From assembly GCA_000720535.1 (NCBI GenBank), contig JOAZ01000024.1:42127-106126 (forward strand): a DNA stretch of 64,000 nucleotides. The letters are read 5' to 3'. Position numbers and translations under genes: made by a program. Under the pieces are notes generated by a model, which did not search any database, was not told the origin of the DNA, and saw only the letters and a program-made list of their open reading frames with translations. Positions 8,338 through 15,938 of this stretch are shown here, in pieces. Source of the stretch: Streptomyces halstedii. GTDB lineage: Bacteria; Actinomycetota; Actinomycetes; Streptomycetales; Streptomycetaceae. Position 1 is the first letter of the stretch; each line of letters opens with the position of its first letter.

Positions 8338-10584
8338 CTACCCGGACGCCCCCCGCGCACCGCCGGCGGTCTCCTTCCGGAGCCGTGCCAGCACGCGCGC
8401 CCCGTCGACGGTCAGTTCGGCCGCCGACTCGATCGAGGCGAGCGCCCGGGGGACGCCGTCCAGGAGCCTCGGTTCCAGGAGCCCCGCACCCACCCGCTCG
8501 AACGTCTCCGCGAACAGGCGGGAGAACGGAACAGCCTCCGGCCCGCCCCAGGGCAGGCGATGCTCCCACGCCCCGTCCGACGCGTACAGGTCCGTGACAC
8601 CGGCGAGTGCCCGGAACGTGGCGCGTCTGTGTCCGCGCAGCAGCGCGAGCGCCAGTTCCCCCGCCCCGTCCTCGTCGCCGAGGCCCAGCGCCCCGTGGCC
8701 GTGCCGTCCGGCCCGGGTCGGGCCCGAGACGAGCGGGGTGACGGTGGTCAGGGCCCGCGCCGCCTCGGCCGCCTGCCCGGGAACGGCCGCGCGCAGCAGT
8801 GCCCACGCTGCGGACAGCCGCGCGTCCCAGGTCCTGACCCCGGCCGGGGTCAGGCGCGCGGCCACGGGCCCGTCGAAGCAGTCGCGCCGGGGATCCAGGT
8901 CGTCGAGTACGAGGACGGGCGCGCCGTCGCCGCCCACCCGGCGCAGCGGGAGCCAGCCGGGGCGGTCCGCCGGGCCCGTCGCGATCAGCCGCTCCGCACC
9001 CGCGCCCCGGTCCTCCGGCCGGACCAGGAGGCCCTCGTCCGTGTCCCGGACCAGGACAGGGCCCCGCCACCCGGTCCGGACCTCGCCGAGCGTGGGGAGG
9101 AAGAACCCGCCGCCGTCCTCGGTGGGCACCGGGACCGTCAGCCCGAGACGGCCGCGCACGGAGGCCGCGGCCACCGAGGCGGCCAGGTGGCGGGCGGCCC
9201 GGTCCGTCACACCGCGGTCGCCCGAGCCGGCCGCCCGCGAGGCGTCCAGGAGCCAGGTGCGGGCGTAGGGACCGGCCAGGACCTCGTCCAGGGCCTCCGC
9301 CCCCCGCTCGGTCCGCTCGGCCTCGTTCGCCAGCTCCCAGGCCGCGTCCCATCCCGTGTGGCCGTGCCCGCCGAGCTCGTCCTGGAGCAGGGCGAGCAGA
9401 TGCCGGTTCAGCTCCAGCTCGGCCGCGGTGAGCGCGTCGGGACCGGCGACGGCCGGTGACCCGAGGGAGGCCGCCGCGCGCTCCTCGACGCCGCGTACCA
9501 GCGCCGCCAGGTCGTCGCAGTAGACGGACGGGTTGTCGAAGCCGTCGCCCGTGCGGTAGCGGTGTGTGTAGAGCCCGCCCCCGCACGAGCGCACGACGGG
9601 GCAGGTACGGCAGGTCTCGCTGACACCGGCGAGGCCGAGCTGCCGGGCTCGGACGCCGGGGTGGGCGGCCACCTCGTCGAAGGTGTTGCGGAAGACGTCG
9701 AAGCCGGTGGCCGCCGCGCCGTCGTAGGCGCTCTTGAGCGAGTCCACCTGTTCGAGCTGTCCGTCGGTCTCGATGACGACCAGGTCCGTGGGGGCCAGTC
9801 CGAGGGACTCGGTGAGGGAGGGGCCGCCGCTCAGGGTGGAGAGGACCGACGAGAAGAGCCGCACGGGCACCGGCCGCCCCCGCTCCGTCCAGCGGTCGAA
9901 GACCGCGAGGAGCCAGTCGGCGTAGGCGGTGGCCGAGCCGTCGGGCCGCGGGGGCGGTTCGTCCCAGGTGGCGTGCGGCAGGAGGAAGTCCACCGCGGGC
10001 GGGTCGAGTGCGACGAGGGCGTCGAAGACGGCGGCGGGGTCGTTGCGGACGTCGATGGTGCACAGCAGCCCGAGGTTCAGGTGCCGGTAGCGGTCCTGGC
10101 GCAGCAGGTCGACGGCCCTGAGGACGAGGGGATGACTGGTGCGCCCGTCGGCGAAGAGGCGGTGCCGGTCGTTGGCCGCGCGGTCGCCGTCGAGGGAGAT
10201 GCCGACCCTGACGCCGAACTCGTCGAAGAGGTCGAGATAGCGGGGGCTGAGCTGGACGCCGTTGGTGTGGATCCTGAGGTCCAGCTCAGCGATACCGTTC
10301 AGTGCCGACGAGAGTTCCTCGCAGACACGGCGCAGGCGGGCGGGGCCGGCCAGGAGCGGCTCGCCTCCGTGCAGGATCACTGACACCGATTCGAGCGTGT
10401 GCTCCGAGGCGTGTTCGGCCAATCGCCGAGCCGCCCATGAAATCGCTTCGTCAGAGATGGACTTGGGTCGGGTGCGCCAGCTCTGGTCCGCGTGTTCATA
10501 GATGTAGCAGTGGTCGCACGCGAGATCGCACCTGCTGTGCACTTTCAGCACAATCTCGCGAAAGGGGACCAGGGGTCCTGTCAT
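8338..10584 (-). CDS. fxsB: FxsB: radical SAM/SPASM peptide maturase with degenerate HExxH domain
   Basis: A 748-residue radical SAM enzyme. The cluster motif is Cys19-x3-Cys23-x2-Cys26 in SRCDLACDHCYIYEH, followed by HGGEPLL and GISLDGD, both typical of peptide-modifying rSAM proteins. A SPASM-type cysteine region follows (CRTCPVVRSCGGG ... VYCDDL). FxsB relatives are known to make a three-residue cyclophane on the F-x-S motif of the partner peptide. The C-terminal part aligns by eye with the HExxH domain fused to FxsB proteins (DLDPRRDC, TPLVSG, TDLY, HRLPW), but the motif itself reads RGHRR (650-654), so metal binding is probably lost. The ATG start lies 30 bases after fxsA in the same direction. 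Confidence 0.92.
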   Translation of the reverse strand: MTGPLVPFREIVLKVHSRCDLACDHCYIYEHADQSWRTRPKSISDEAISWAARRLAEHASEHTLESVSVILHGGEPLLAGPARLRRVCEELSSALNGIAELDLRIHTNGVQLSPRYLDLFDEFGVRVGISLDGDRAANDRHRLFADGRTSHPLVLRAVDLLRQDRYRHLNLGLLCTIDVRNDPAAVFDALVALDPPAVDFLLPHATWDEPPPRPDGSATAYADWLLAVFDRWTERGRPVPVRLFSSVLSTLSGGPSLTESLGLAPTDLVVIETDGQLEQVDSLKSAYDGAAATGFDVFRNTFDEVAAHPGVRARQLGLAGVSETCRTCPVVRSCGGGLYTHRYRTGDGFDNPSVYCDDLAALVRGVEERAAASLGSPAVAGPDALTAAELELNRHLLALLQDELGGHGHTGWDAAWELANEAERTERGAEALDEVLAGPYARTWLLDASRAAGSGDRGVTDRAARHLAASVAAASVRGRLGLTVPVPTEDGGGFFLPTLGEVRTGWRGPVLVRDTDEGLLVRPEDRGAGAERLIATGPADRPGWLPLRRVGGDGAPVLVLDDLDPRRDCFDGPVAARLTPAGVRTWDARLSAAWALLRAAVPGQAAEAARALTTVTPLVSGPTRAGRHGHGALGLGDEDGAGELALALLRGHRRATFRALAGVTDLYASDGAWEHRLPWGGPEAVPFSRLFAETFERVGAGLLEPRLLDGVPRALASIESAAELTVDGARVLARLRKETAGGARGASG

Positions 10585-10614
10585 TCCCCCAGTCTAGCCA
10601 TCTCGGCGCCGAAC

Positions 10615-10782
10615 TCAGAGTGCCGAACTGAAGGTCGAACTCTGGACAGGCCGACGCGCGGAGGTACCGATGACGCGACCGGTCTTCCTGGTGGTCTCGG
10701 CACCCTGGGTGTCGATCTTGGCGAGTGGCACGCGGCTCTTCTTCGCGACGGCGAAGGAGGGGGAGGTTTCGTAGGTCTTCAC
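10615..10782 (-). CDS. fxsA: FxsA: FxSxx-COOH precursor peptide
   Basis: A 55-residue peptide that ends TFSSAL, so the last five residues FSSAL fit the FxSxx-COOH signature exactly. Immediately downstream lies its maturase gene fxsB. I place the start at GTG 10782, which follows AAGGA at five bases; a longer frame starting at GTG 10893 would include the leader inverted repeat and is less likely. The peptide is basic (ten Lys/Arg against three Asp/Glu) and has no cysteine. By analogy with characterised three-residue cyclophane systems, FxsB should crosslink Phe51 and Ser53. The fate of the modified peptide is unknown; no dedicated exporter or protease lies nearby. Confidence 0.85.
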   Translation of the reverse strand: MKTYETSPSFAVAKKSRVPLAKIDTQGAETTRKTGRVIGTSARRPVQSSTFSSAL

Positions 10783-10804
10783 GGCCGTCCTTGAGGGTTT
10801 GTTT

Positions 10805-10851
10805 CCGGACACTGGGTTCACCACCGGAATCTGCGTATTCACAGTGTCCGG
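10805..10851 (-). promoter_or_regulatory. Inverted repeat in the fxsA leader
   Basis: Perfect 10-base arms CCGGACACTG (10805-10814) and CAGTGTCCGG (10842-10851) are separated by 27 bases and end about 20 bases before the fxsA start. They could be an operator for the whole fxs operon or a leader hairpin. No regulator gene is adjacent. Confidence 0.45.
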
Positions 10852-11010
10852 CGGCCTGACTTTACTCCCCCGGCAGCCCCTCGCACATGCCACGGTGGTA
10901 TGAATTCACGGGTTCGAGCCGCATTGCGGGGAAAGGAATCCCCGCGTGGTTGGCCCGGCCGGGTGACGGCGAATAGGCGGGCCGGGCGGGAACCGCGGCC
11001 GGTTCGCCTC

Positions 11011-11718
11011 TCACTCGACGGGGCCGTGCGCGGTGCCTTTCGCCCCCTTCAGCAAGTCGCCCGTCCGCTCGTGGCTGTCACCGGCGATGTCCGTCACCCG
11101 CACCCGCAGGTAGAACGCCTCCACGCGTTCCACGAACCTCTGGGAGAACGCCCCCACCAGCACGGTCTCGTAGCTTCCGGTGGCGACCAGCGGGAAACCC
11201 GGGCCGAGTTCGGGCATCTGGAAGTCCTCGGCGACCACCAGGCCCGCTCCGGTCAGTTCGCGCACGGCGGCCGGGACGTCGATCCAGGCGGAATCGGCCC
11301 GGCCGGCTCCCGCGAGGACCACCCGGCAGTCGCAGGACTCGACGGCCGCGATGTGCTGACCGCCGTTCAGTATGCCCACCCGCCAGGCCGGTACGCCCCC
11401 TCTGAGGTGCCCCTTCTCCCATGCCGCCCGCCAGCCCAGGTAGGGCCGCACGGTACGGGCGTACTGCGCGCGGGCCAGGACCGCTCCGACCGCGACCGCC
11501 AGCAGACTGCCCAGCGCCTCCGGGTCGAGCACCTGGAGCCGCCACGGCCACTGCGCCCGGGTGTCCGGGGCGATGTTGGCACGGACGGCTTCCCAGAGCA
11601 GGACGAGGACCAGCAGTCCGAGCATCACCAGCGGCGCGGTGAACAGCAGCGGGCTCCTGCGGATCCTGCGCTGGGCGAACGTCAGCGGCTCCGCACCGCC
11701 CGGACCTGCGTCGACCAC
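11011..11718 (-). CDS. Two-transmembrane protein of unknown function
   Basis: A 235-residue protein starting at GTG 11718, preceded by GGGGAGGAC with good spacing; a longer frame to 11967 lacks a ribosome site. After a short N-terminus (LTFAQRRIRRS) come two hydrophobic helices, SPLLFTAPLVMLGLLVLVLL (about residues 21-40) and around LGSLLAVAVGAVLARA (about 62-78). A soluble ~150-residue C-terminal domain follows (WRVGILNGGQHIAAVESCDCRVVL ...). I do not recognise the family. The gene is divergent from the DUF4231/SLATT gene and lies in the same direction as the fxs operon, so it may belong to either group. Confidence 0.65.
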   Translation of the reverse strand: MVDAGPGGAEPLTFAQRRIRRSPLLFTAPLVMLGLLVLVLLWEAVRANIAPDTRAQWPWRLQVLDPEALGSLLAVAVGAVLARAQYARTVRPYLGWRAAWEKGHLRGGVPAWRVGILNGGQHIAAVESCDCRVVLAGAGRADSAWIDVPAAVRELTGAGLVVAEDFQMPELGPGFPLVATGSYETVLVGAFSQRFVERVEAFYLRVRVTDIAGDSHERTGDLLKGAKGTAHGPVE

Positions 11719-12036
11719 GCGTCCTCCCCCCGTCGTGAGGGTGCGCCGCCGCGACCGTCTCCGGCACAACTCGCCCTCGTTACAACACAGTTGTGCGACT
11801 CTGCCACAGCTGTCGGCGTCGCGCGAGTGCTTCCGGGGGCCGGATCCGTGGGGGCGGGCCCGAGGCGCCATTGCCGCCGCCGGGACGGCGCCTCTACTCT
11901 CGTGGGTCCGGCAGGTCTCTCCCGCGCCCCTTCCTGTCCCGGGCGCCGCGCGCCCGGGAGACGGCACCGCGGGGCCATGGCCGACCGCGCGGCGGACCGG
12001 CGAGGCGCGCCCGCCACAACTTCAAACGGGGTGAAC
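11719..12036. promoter_or_regulatory. Divergent promoter region with nested inverted repeats
   Basis: This 318-base gap separates the two-TM gene and the SLATT gene. At 11765-11795 CACAACT and AGTTGTG form an inverted repeat with a 17-base spacer, and a smaller palindrome ACAAC-ACA-GTTGT lies inside at 11782-11794. The site is locally AT-rich and well placed as an operator for both genes. Confidence 0.4.
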
Positions 12037-12966
12037 ATGACGGCGATTCCCGGGCCGCTGCGGTCCATGGTGTTCCGGAACGACGACCTGCCCACACTCT
12101 TCCACCACACCGACGCCGTGGCCGTCGCCAGGCAGCGGGAGGCGGTCAACACCACCCGCTGCCAGCTGGCGCTGCTCGTCCTGGGTACCGTGCCCGCCGC
12201 CCTGCCCTGGCACGTCCGGGTCGGTGACTCGGTGCGGCTCCTGGACTGCGTGGCGGTGGCGGCGTATCTGGGTGTCCTGATCACGACGTACGCCGCGGCC
12301 CGCCGCAAAGCGAAGTCGCATTGGCAACTCAACCGCTCCGCCGCCGAGTTCATCAAGTCCAACTGCTGGCGGTACGCGGTGCACGGCTCCCCCTTCGACA
12401 CCGGCACCCTCCACCCGGAGGCGGTGTTCGCCAACCGTCTCGAAGAGGGGTTGCAGGAGTTGCGGAAGGTGGGGTGGCGCGACCCCCGGGAGGAGATGGA
12501 CGACGAGGGCGGCGGGCTCATCACCGCGTCCATGCGGGAGTTACGGGACAAGGCGTTCACCGTACGCAAGGAGACGTACATCCGGGACCGGCTCATCGAG
12601 CAGAGGCGCTGGTACCGCAGGCGGCAGCAGGTGTCGCGGAAGGGGGCGCAGGTCTGGTCGGGCACCGTCGCCGCGCTGACCCTGCCGGCGCTGGTGCTCG
12701 CCGTGCTCCAGAGCCTCGGCACGGCCGGTTCCTTCGCGCTGACCGGGTCGCTGTCCGCGGCCGCCGCGGCCTGCCTCGCCTGGAACGAGACGCGCCGCCA
12801 CCACCCGCTGGTGTCGGCGCACTCGCTGGTGGAGGAGGACCTGGAGAACATGCAGGCCGCGATGGAGACCACGCTGACCGAGCGGCAGTGGGCCGCCGCG
12901 GTCTTCGAGACCGAGCGCATCGTCAGTCCCGAGCACACGGACTGGCTGGCCCGGCACCGGATATGA
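12037..12966 (+). CDS. DUF4231/SLATT-type membrane protein
   Basis: A 309-residue protein with two hydrophobic helix pairs, at about residues 41-59/67-87 and 209-226/230-248. Each pair is associated with SLATT-like features: FIKSNCWRYAVHGSPF after the first and YIRDRLIEQRRWYRRRQQ before the second. This matches DUF4231 proteins, which belong to the SLATT fold, predicted pore-forming effectors of nucleotide-sensing conflict systems. The ATG at 12037 follows CGGGGTG; a GTG six bases earlier is also possible. It converges on a SLOG-like gene 48 bases downstream, the partner type expected for SLATT proteins, although the usual arrangement is an operon. Confidence 0.75.
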   Translation: MTAIPGPLRSMVFRNDDLPTLFHHTDAVAVARQREAVNTTRCQLALLVLGTVPAALPWHVRVGDSVRLLDCVAVAAYLGVLITTYAAARRKAKSHWQLNRSAAEFIKSNCWRYAVHGSPFDTGTLHPEAVFANRLEEGLQELRKVGWRDPREEMDDEGGGLITASMRELRDKAFTVRKETYIRDRLIEQRRWYRRRQQVSRKGAQVWSGTVAALTLPALVLAVLQSLGTAGSFALTGSLSAAAAACLAWNETRRHHPLVSAHSLVEEDLENMQAAMETTLTERQWAAAVFETERIVSPEHTDWLARHRI

Positions 12967-13014
12967 CCACCGACGGGCCCAACCAGCGTGCTCAGAAAGG
13001 CATATGACAGCCTG

Positions 13015-13494
13015 TCAGTTCCGCGTCACACCGTCACGCCAGATGACCGTGACCGGGCGCCCCAGCGTCCTGGCGTACGTCACGATGTCCCCGGTGCCGC
13101 CCAGGCCCCGGGCGGGCAGGCCGTCCCAGACCGCCAGGAGCCGGTCGCAGTGGTCGGCGATGTACGTCCCTGCGGCGTAGTAGGCCTCGTCGGTGGAGTG
13201 CGGGAAGTCCAGGCGGACCTCACGGACCGCGCGGGCCTTCAGCTTCCGGTAGCGGGCGAGATCCGCCTCGTCGTCGAAGCCGTCCTCGTAGTCACCGCTG
13301 GGGATCACCGCGGTCAGCTCCGCCCCGTGGGCCAGGGCGAGGTCGGCGAAGAGCTGGTCCGCGCCGACGGCCAGGCTGGAGAGCGCCTCCAGGGAGCCTT
13401 CGAGCCCGCGCAGCGCGCTCCGTATCCCCTCCAGCACATGGGCGCGCGCCTCCTCGGGGATGGAACGGTGACCGGTCACTCCGATGCGTTTCAC
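13015..13494 (-). CDS. SLOG-like (LOG/DprA-type) nucleotide-binding protein
   Basis: A 159-residue Rossmann-like protein. It begins MKRIGVTGHRSIPEEA, where the TGHR turn is characteristic, continues with SLAVGADQLFADLALAHGAELTAVIP, and ends with the nucleotide-site signature GLGGTGDIVTYARTLGRPVTVIW. This pattern matches SLOG superfamily proteins that are thought to bind or produce a nucleotide signal and often sit beside SLATT membrane effectors. Here the neighbour at 12037-12966 is such a membrane protein, but in convergent orientation. The activity could also be a simple lysine-decarboxylase-like phosphoribohydrolase. Confidence 0.7.
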   Translation of the reverse strand: MKRIGVTGHRSIPEEARAHVLEGIRSALRGLEGSLEALSSLAVGADQLFADLALAHGAELTAVIPSGDYEDGFDDEADLARYRKLKARAVREVRLDFPHSTDEAYYAAGTYIADHCDRLLAVWDGLPARGLGGTGDIVTYARTLGRPVTVIWRDGVTRN

Positions 13495-13623
13495 GGATCT
13501 GGAACCCCCTGGGTGTCTGCCGGGGGCCCGGGTGAACTCCCCCGGACAGGCACGGTGTCCGCCCCCGGCCTACCTCTGCGACCGACCGTCCCCACATCCT
13601 CTCAAAAGCCGCGGGCCGAGCGG

Positions 13624-13652
13624 GAGCCCCCACCGGGGACCGGCGGGGGCTC
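13624..13652 (-). terminator. Hairpin at the 3' end of the protease pseudogene
   Basis: A 12-bp stem with one G-U pair (13624-13635 with 13641-13652) and loop GGGAC lies 27 bases beyond the stop of the protease remnant. It is probably the original terminator of that lost gene. Confidence 0.6.
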
Positions 13653-13678
13653 GCGGGAGTGCGGTGGTGCTCGACGGG

Positions 13679-13830
13679 TCAGTACAGGGCGACGCCGTAC
13701 GCGCTCAGCGCCTCCGTCACGGGCTGGAGGAAGGTGGTGCCGCCCGAGGAGCGGTCGCCGCTGCCGCCCGGGGTGAGCCCCACGGGCCGGGAGCCCGAGC
13801 CAGCGGGTCGCCGGGGTCCCCGCGCCGGGC
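13679..13830 (-). pseudogene. Remnant of a streptogrisin-like S1 protease, C-terminal part only
   Basis: On the minus strand this segment translates to a fragment ending [21 protein letters not shown] and a stop, nearly identical to the C-terminus of the intact protease at 343-1428 ([21 protein letters not shown]). Upstream the conserved GDSGGPL motif reads GDPL, so three codons including the catalytic serine are gone. The rest of the gene is missing and the frame runs into the stop region of the DUF1684 gene. It is a decayed second copy, not a product-forming gene. Confidence 0.85.
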
Positions 13831-13834
13831 CTGA

Positions 13835-14641
13835 TCAGGCGTCGACGCGGTTGCGCTCCCCCGCCGGGACCGCGGCCGGCAGGGTGTTGCCCGGCGGGGG
13901 GAAGGGGCAGATGAAGTGGTCGGCGAAGGCGCAGGGCGGCAGCAGCGCCCGGTTGAAGTCGACCACCACCCGGCCGTCGGCGTCCGGGGCGGCCGGGCGC
14001 AGGAAGCGGAAACGGTAGCTGCTCCTGCCGCTGGTGGCGTCCGCGAAGACCGCCCAGAGGGAGCCGTCGGGCTCCACCGCCACCTGGAGCGTGTGCGCGG
14101 CGCCGTCCAGGGTGAAGGCGATCTCGCCGCCGAGTCCGAGCCCCCGTTCGCGCCCGTCGGCGTTCTCGACGCGGACGCTCCGGTCGCCGTCGTACGGGCG
14201 GAAGACGCCGTCCAGGGACCAGCGCGGGTCGTACGGGGTGGCGTCGATGGTCCGGAAGGCGTGCCGGGCGGGTGAGGCCGGGTCGAAGTCCCGTACCGCC
14301 CAGAGACCTTCACGGCGCAGGACGACCAGCCGCCGGTCGCCCCGCGCCGCCCGCGAGGCGTCGATCGGGCCCCGGTCGGCGGCCAGCCGCGCCTCCCCGG
14401 AGAACGGCTCGCCGTCGAGGGTCAGCCCGTCCTCGGGGGCGGCGGTGAGCACCACGGCGTCGCCGTCCTCCCGCCACCGTCCGGGGACGTCCGGGATCCG
14501 GCCGTCCGGGTGGTCGAGGAGCCAGTGGGTGCCGGTGAGGGAGAGGGGTCCGTGCGGTGCCGCCACCGCGACGACGCGTGCCTCGTGCCAGCGCCTCCAT
14601 GCGGCGGGGCCCCGGCCGTCGTGTTCTGCGTCCGTGCTCAT
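13835..14641 (-). CDS. DUF1684 domain-containing protein
   Basis: A 268-residue soluble protein of the DUF1684 family, recognised from WRRWHEARVVAVAAPHGPLSLTG at the N-terminus, the central TIDATPYDPRWSLDGVFRPY, and the C-terminal signature RVVVDFNRALLPPCAFADHF followed by FICPFPPPGNTLPAAV. Members of this family have no established reaction. It starts at ATG only four bases after the stop of the flavin monooxygenase gene, so it is the third gene of that operon. This suggests a helper role in the same oxidative or scavenging pathway, but that is inference. Confidence 0.85.
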   Translation of the reverse strand: MSTDAEHDGRGPAAWRRWHEARVVAVAAPHGPLSLTGTHWLLDHPDGRIPDVPGRWREDGDAVVLTAAPEDGLTLDGEPFSGEARLAADRGPIDASRAARGDRRLVVLRREGLWAVRDFDPASPARHAFRTIDATPYDPRWSLDGVFRPYDGDRSVRVENADGRERGLGLGGEIAFTLDGAAHTLQVAVEPDGSLWAVFADATSGRSSYRFRFLRPAAPDADGRVVVDFNRALLPPCAFADHFICPFPPPGNTLPAAVPAGERNRVDA

Positions 14642-14645
14642 GCGG

Positions 14646-15938
14646 TCAACCCTTCCACACCGGCTCCGCGTGGCCGAGGTGCGACCTCAACGTGGTTCCG
14701 GTGTACGCGGAGCGGAAGGACCCGCGTTCCTGGAGGAGGGGCACGACCCGGTCGACGAAGTCGTCGAGGCCGCCCGGGGTGAGGTGGGGTACGAGGACGA
14801 AGCCGTCGGCCGCTTCGGCGGTGACGAAGGTTTCCAGCGCGGTGGCGACCGTCTCCGGGGAGCCGACGAGGGACTGCCGGGTGGTGGCCTCGACGACCGT
14901 CCGGCGGACGGCGAGCCCCGTGGCCTCGGACGACGCCCGCCGGGTGTCCGCCGCCCTCAGCGGGTCGGCGGTCCTGGCCCTGCCCCGCACCAGGTCCGGT
15001 TCCGGGCCGGGGCCGACGCCGGGCGGGGGCCCCTCGGGATCGTACGGGGAGAGGTCGCGGCCCCGGACCTGTTCCGGGGCCGGCAGGGCGTTCCGCGGGG
15101 AGACCTGGAGGCGGCGGAGCGCGGCGGCGTTCTCCTGGGCCTCCGCGTCCGTGTCACCGAGGACGACGGTGACCCCCGCCATGACCGTCAGGTCGTCGGG
15201 CCGCCTGCCGTAGGCGGCCAGCCGCGCCTTGACGTCGGCGTAGAGGGCCTGGCCGTCCTCCAGGGTGCGGTGCCGGGTGAGGACGACGTCGGCGGCCGAG
15301 GCGGCGAACTCCCGTCCCTCGTCGGAGTCACCGGAGTGGAGGACGACCGGGTGCCCCTGCGGGGAGCGGGGGACGGTGAACTCCCCGGAGATGTCGAAGT
15401 GCTGCCCGGTGTGCGCGAAGGGGCGCGGGGTCCCCTCGGGTGTCCAGGAGTCCCACAGTTCCCTGGCGGTGGCGACGAACTCGGCGGCCCGCGTGTACCG
15501 TTCGGCGCGGTCCAGGTGGCCGCCGCGGCGGACGTCCTCCCCGGTGGGGGCGTCGGGGGAGGTCACCACGTGCCAGGCGGCGCGCCCGCCGCTGAGGTGG
15601 TCGAGCGTGGCGAGGCGGCGGGCGAGTTCATAGGGCTCGTTGTCCGTGGCGTCGACCGTCGCGGCGAGGCCGAGCCGGTCGGTGACGGCGGCCAGGGCAC
15701 CCAGCAGGGTGAGGGGTTCGGGGCGGCCGGCCACGCCCAGGTCGTGGGTCCGGCCGTGGTGTTCGCGCGGGCGCGGCCCTTCCCCCGCCAGGAAGAGGAA
15801 GTCGAACTTCCCGCGTTCGGCGGTCCGGGCGAGGTGTGCGAAGGAGGAGAAGTCGATCTGGCCGCCGGAGCGGTGGCCGCCCCGCACGGTGGTGCTGTCG
15901 GCGCCCGGGAAGCGGACGGCGAGGCGCATCTGCTTCAT
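14646..15938 (-). CDS. LLM-class FMN-dependent monooxygenase (NtaA/SnaA/DszA type)
   Basis: A 430-residue flavin-dependent oxidoreductase of the bacterial-luciferase-like class. Typical features are RLAVRFPGAD at the start, ERGKFDFLFLAGEG, then EPLTLLGALAAVTDRLGLAATVDATDNEPYELARRLATLDHLSGGRAAWHVVTS, and the late DGFVLVPHLTPGGLDDFVDRVVPLLQERG, which marks the NtaA/SnaA/DszA branch. Such enzymes use FMNH2 from a separate reductase to oxidise sulfonates, sulfones or aminocarboxylates. No reductase or transporter is visible here. The ATG overlaps the stop of the second monooxygenase gene as ATGA. A start three codons later (MRLAVRF) is equally possible. Confidence 0.88.
   Translation of the reverse strand: MKQMRLAVRFPGADSTTVRGGHRSGGQIDFSSFAHLARTAERGKFDFLFLAGEGPRPREHHGRTHDLGVAGRPEPLTLLGALAAVTDRLGLAATVDATDNEPYELARRLATLDHLSGGRAAWHVVTSPDAPTGEDVRRGGHLDRAERYTRAAEFVATARELWDSWTPEGTPRPFAHTGQHFDISGEFTVPRSPQGHPVVLHSGDSDEGREFAASAADVVLTRHRTLEDGQALYADVKARLAAYGRRPDDLTVMAGVTVVLGDTDAEAQENAAALRRLQVSPRNALPAPEQVRGRDLSPYDPEGPPPGVGPGPEPDLVRGRARTADPLRAADTRRASSEATGLAVRRTVVEATTRQSLVGSPETVATALETFVTAEAADGFVLVPHLTPGGLDDFVDRVVPLLQERGSFRSAYTGTTLRSHLGHAEPVWKG

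Noticed and set aside
10615-10893. A 92-residue version of FxsA
   Set aside because: The extra N-terminus lacks a ribosome site, includes the leader inverted repeat, and makes the precursor longer than usual; GTG 10782 has AAGGA at proper spacing.
10908-10930. Possible tRNA T-arm (GGGTTCGAGCC)
   Set aside because: No acceptor stem, anticodon arm or CCA partner can be folded around it.
13015-13494. Cytokinin-activating LOG phosphoribohydrolase
   Set aside because: The typical PGGxGTxxE motif of LOG enzymes is not present; the glycine motif is GLGGTGD, so a more general SLOG assignment is safer.
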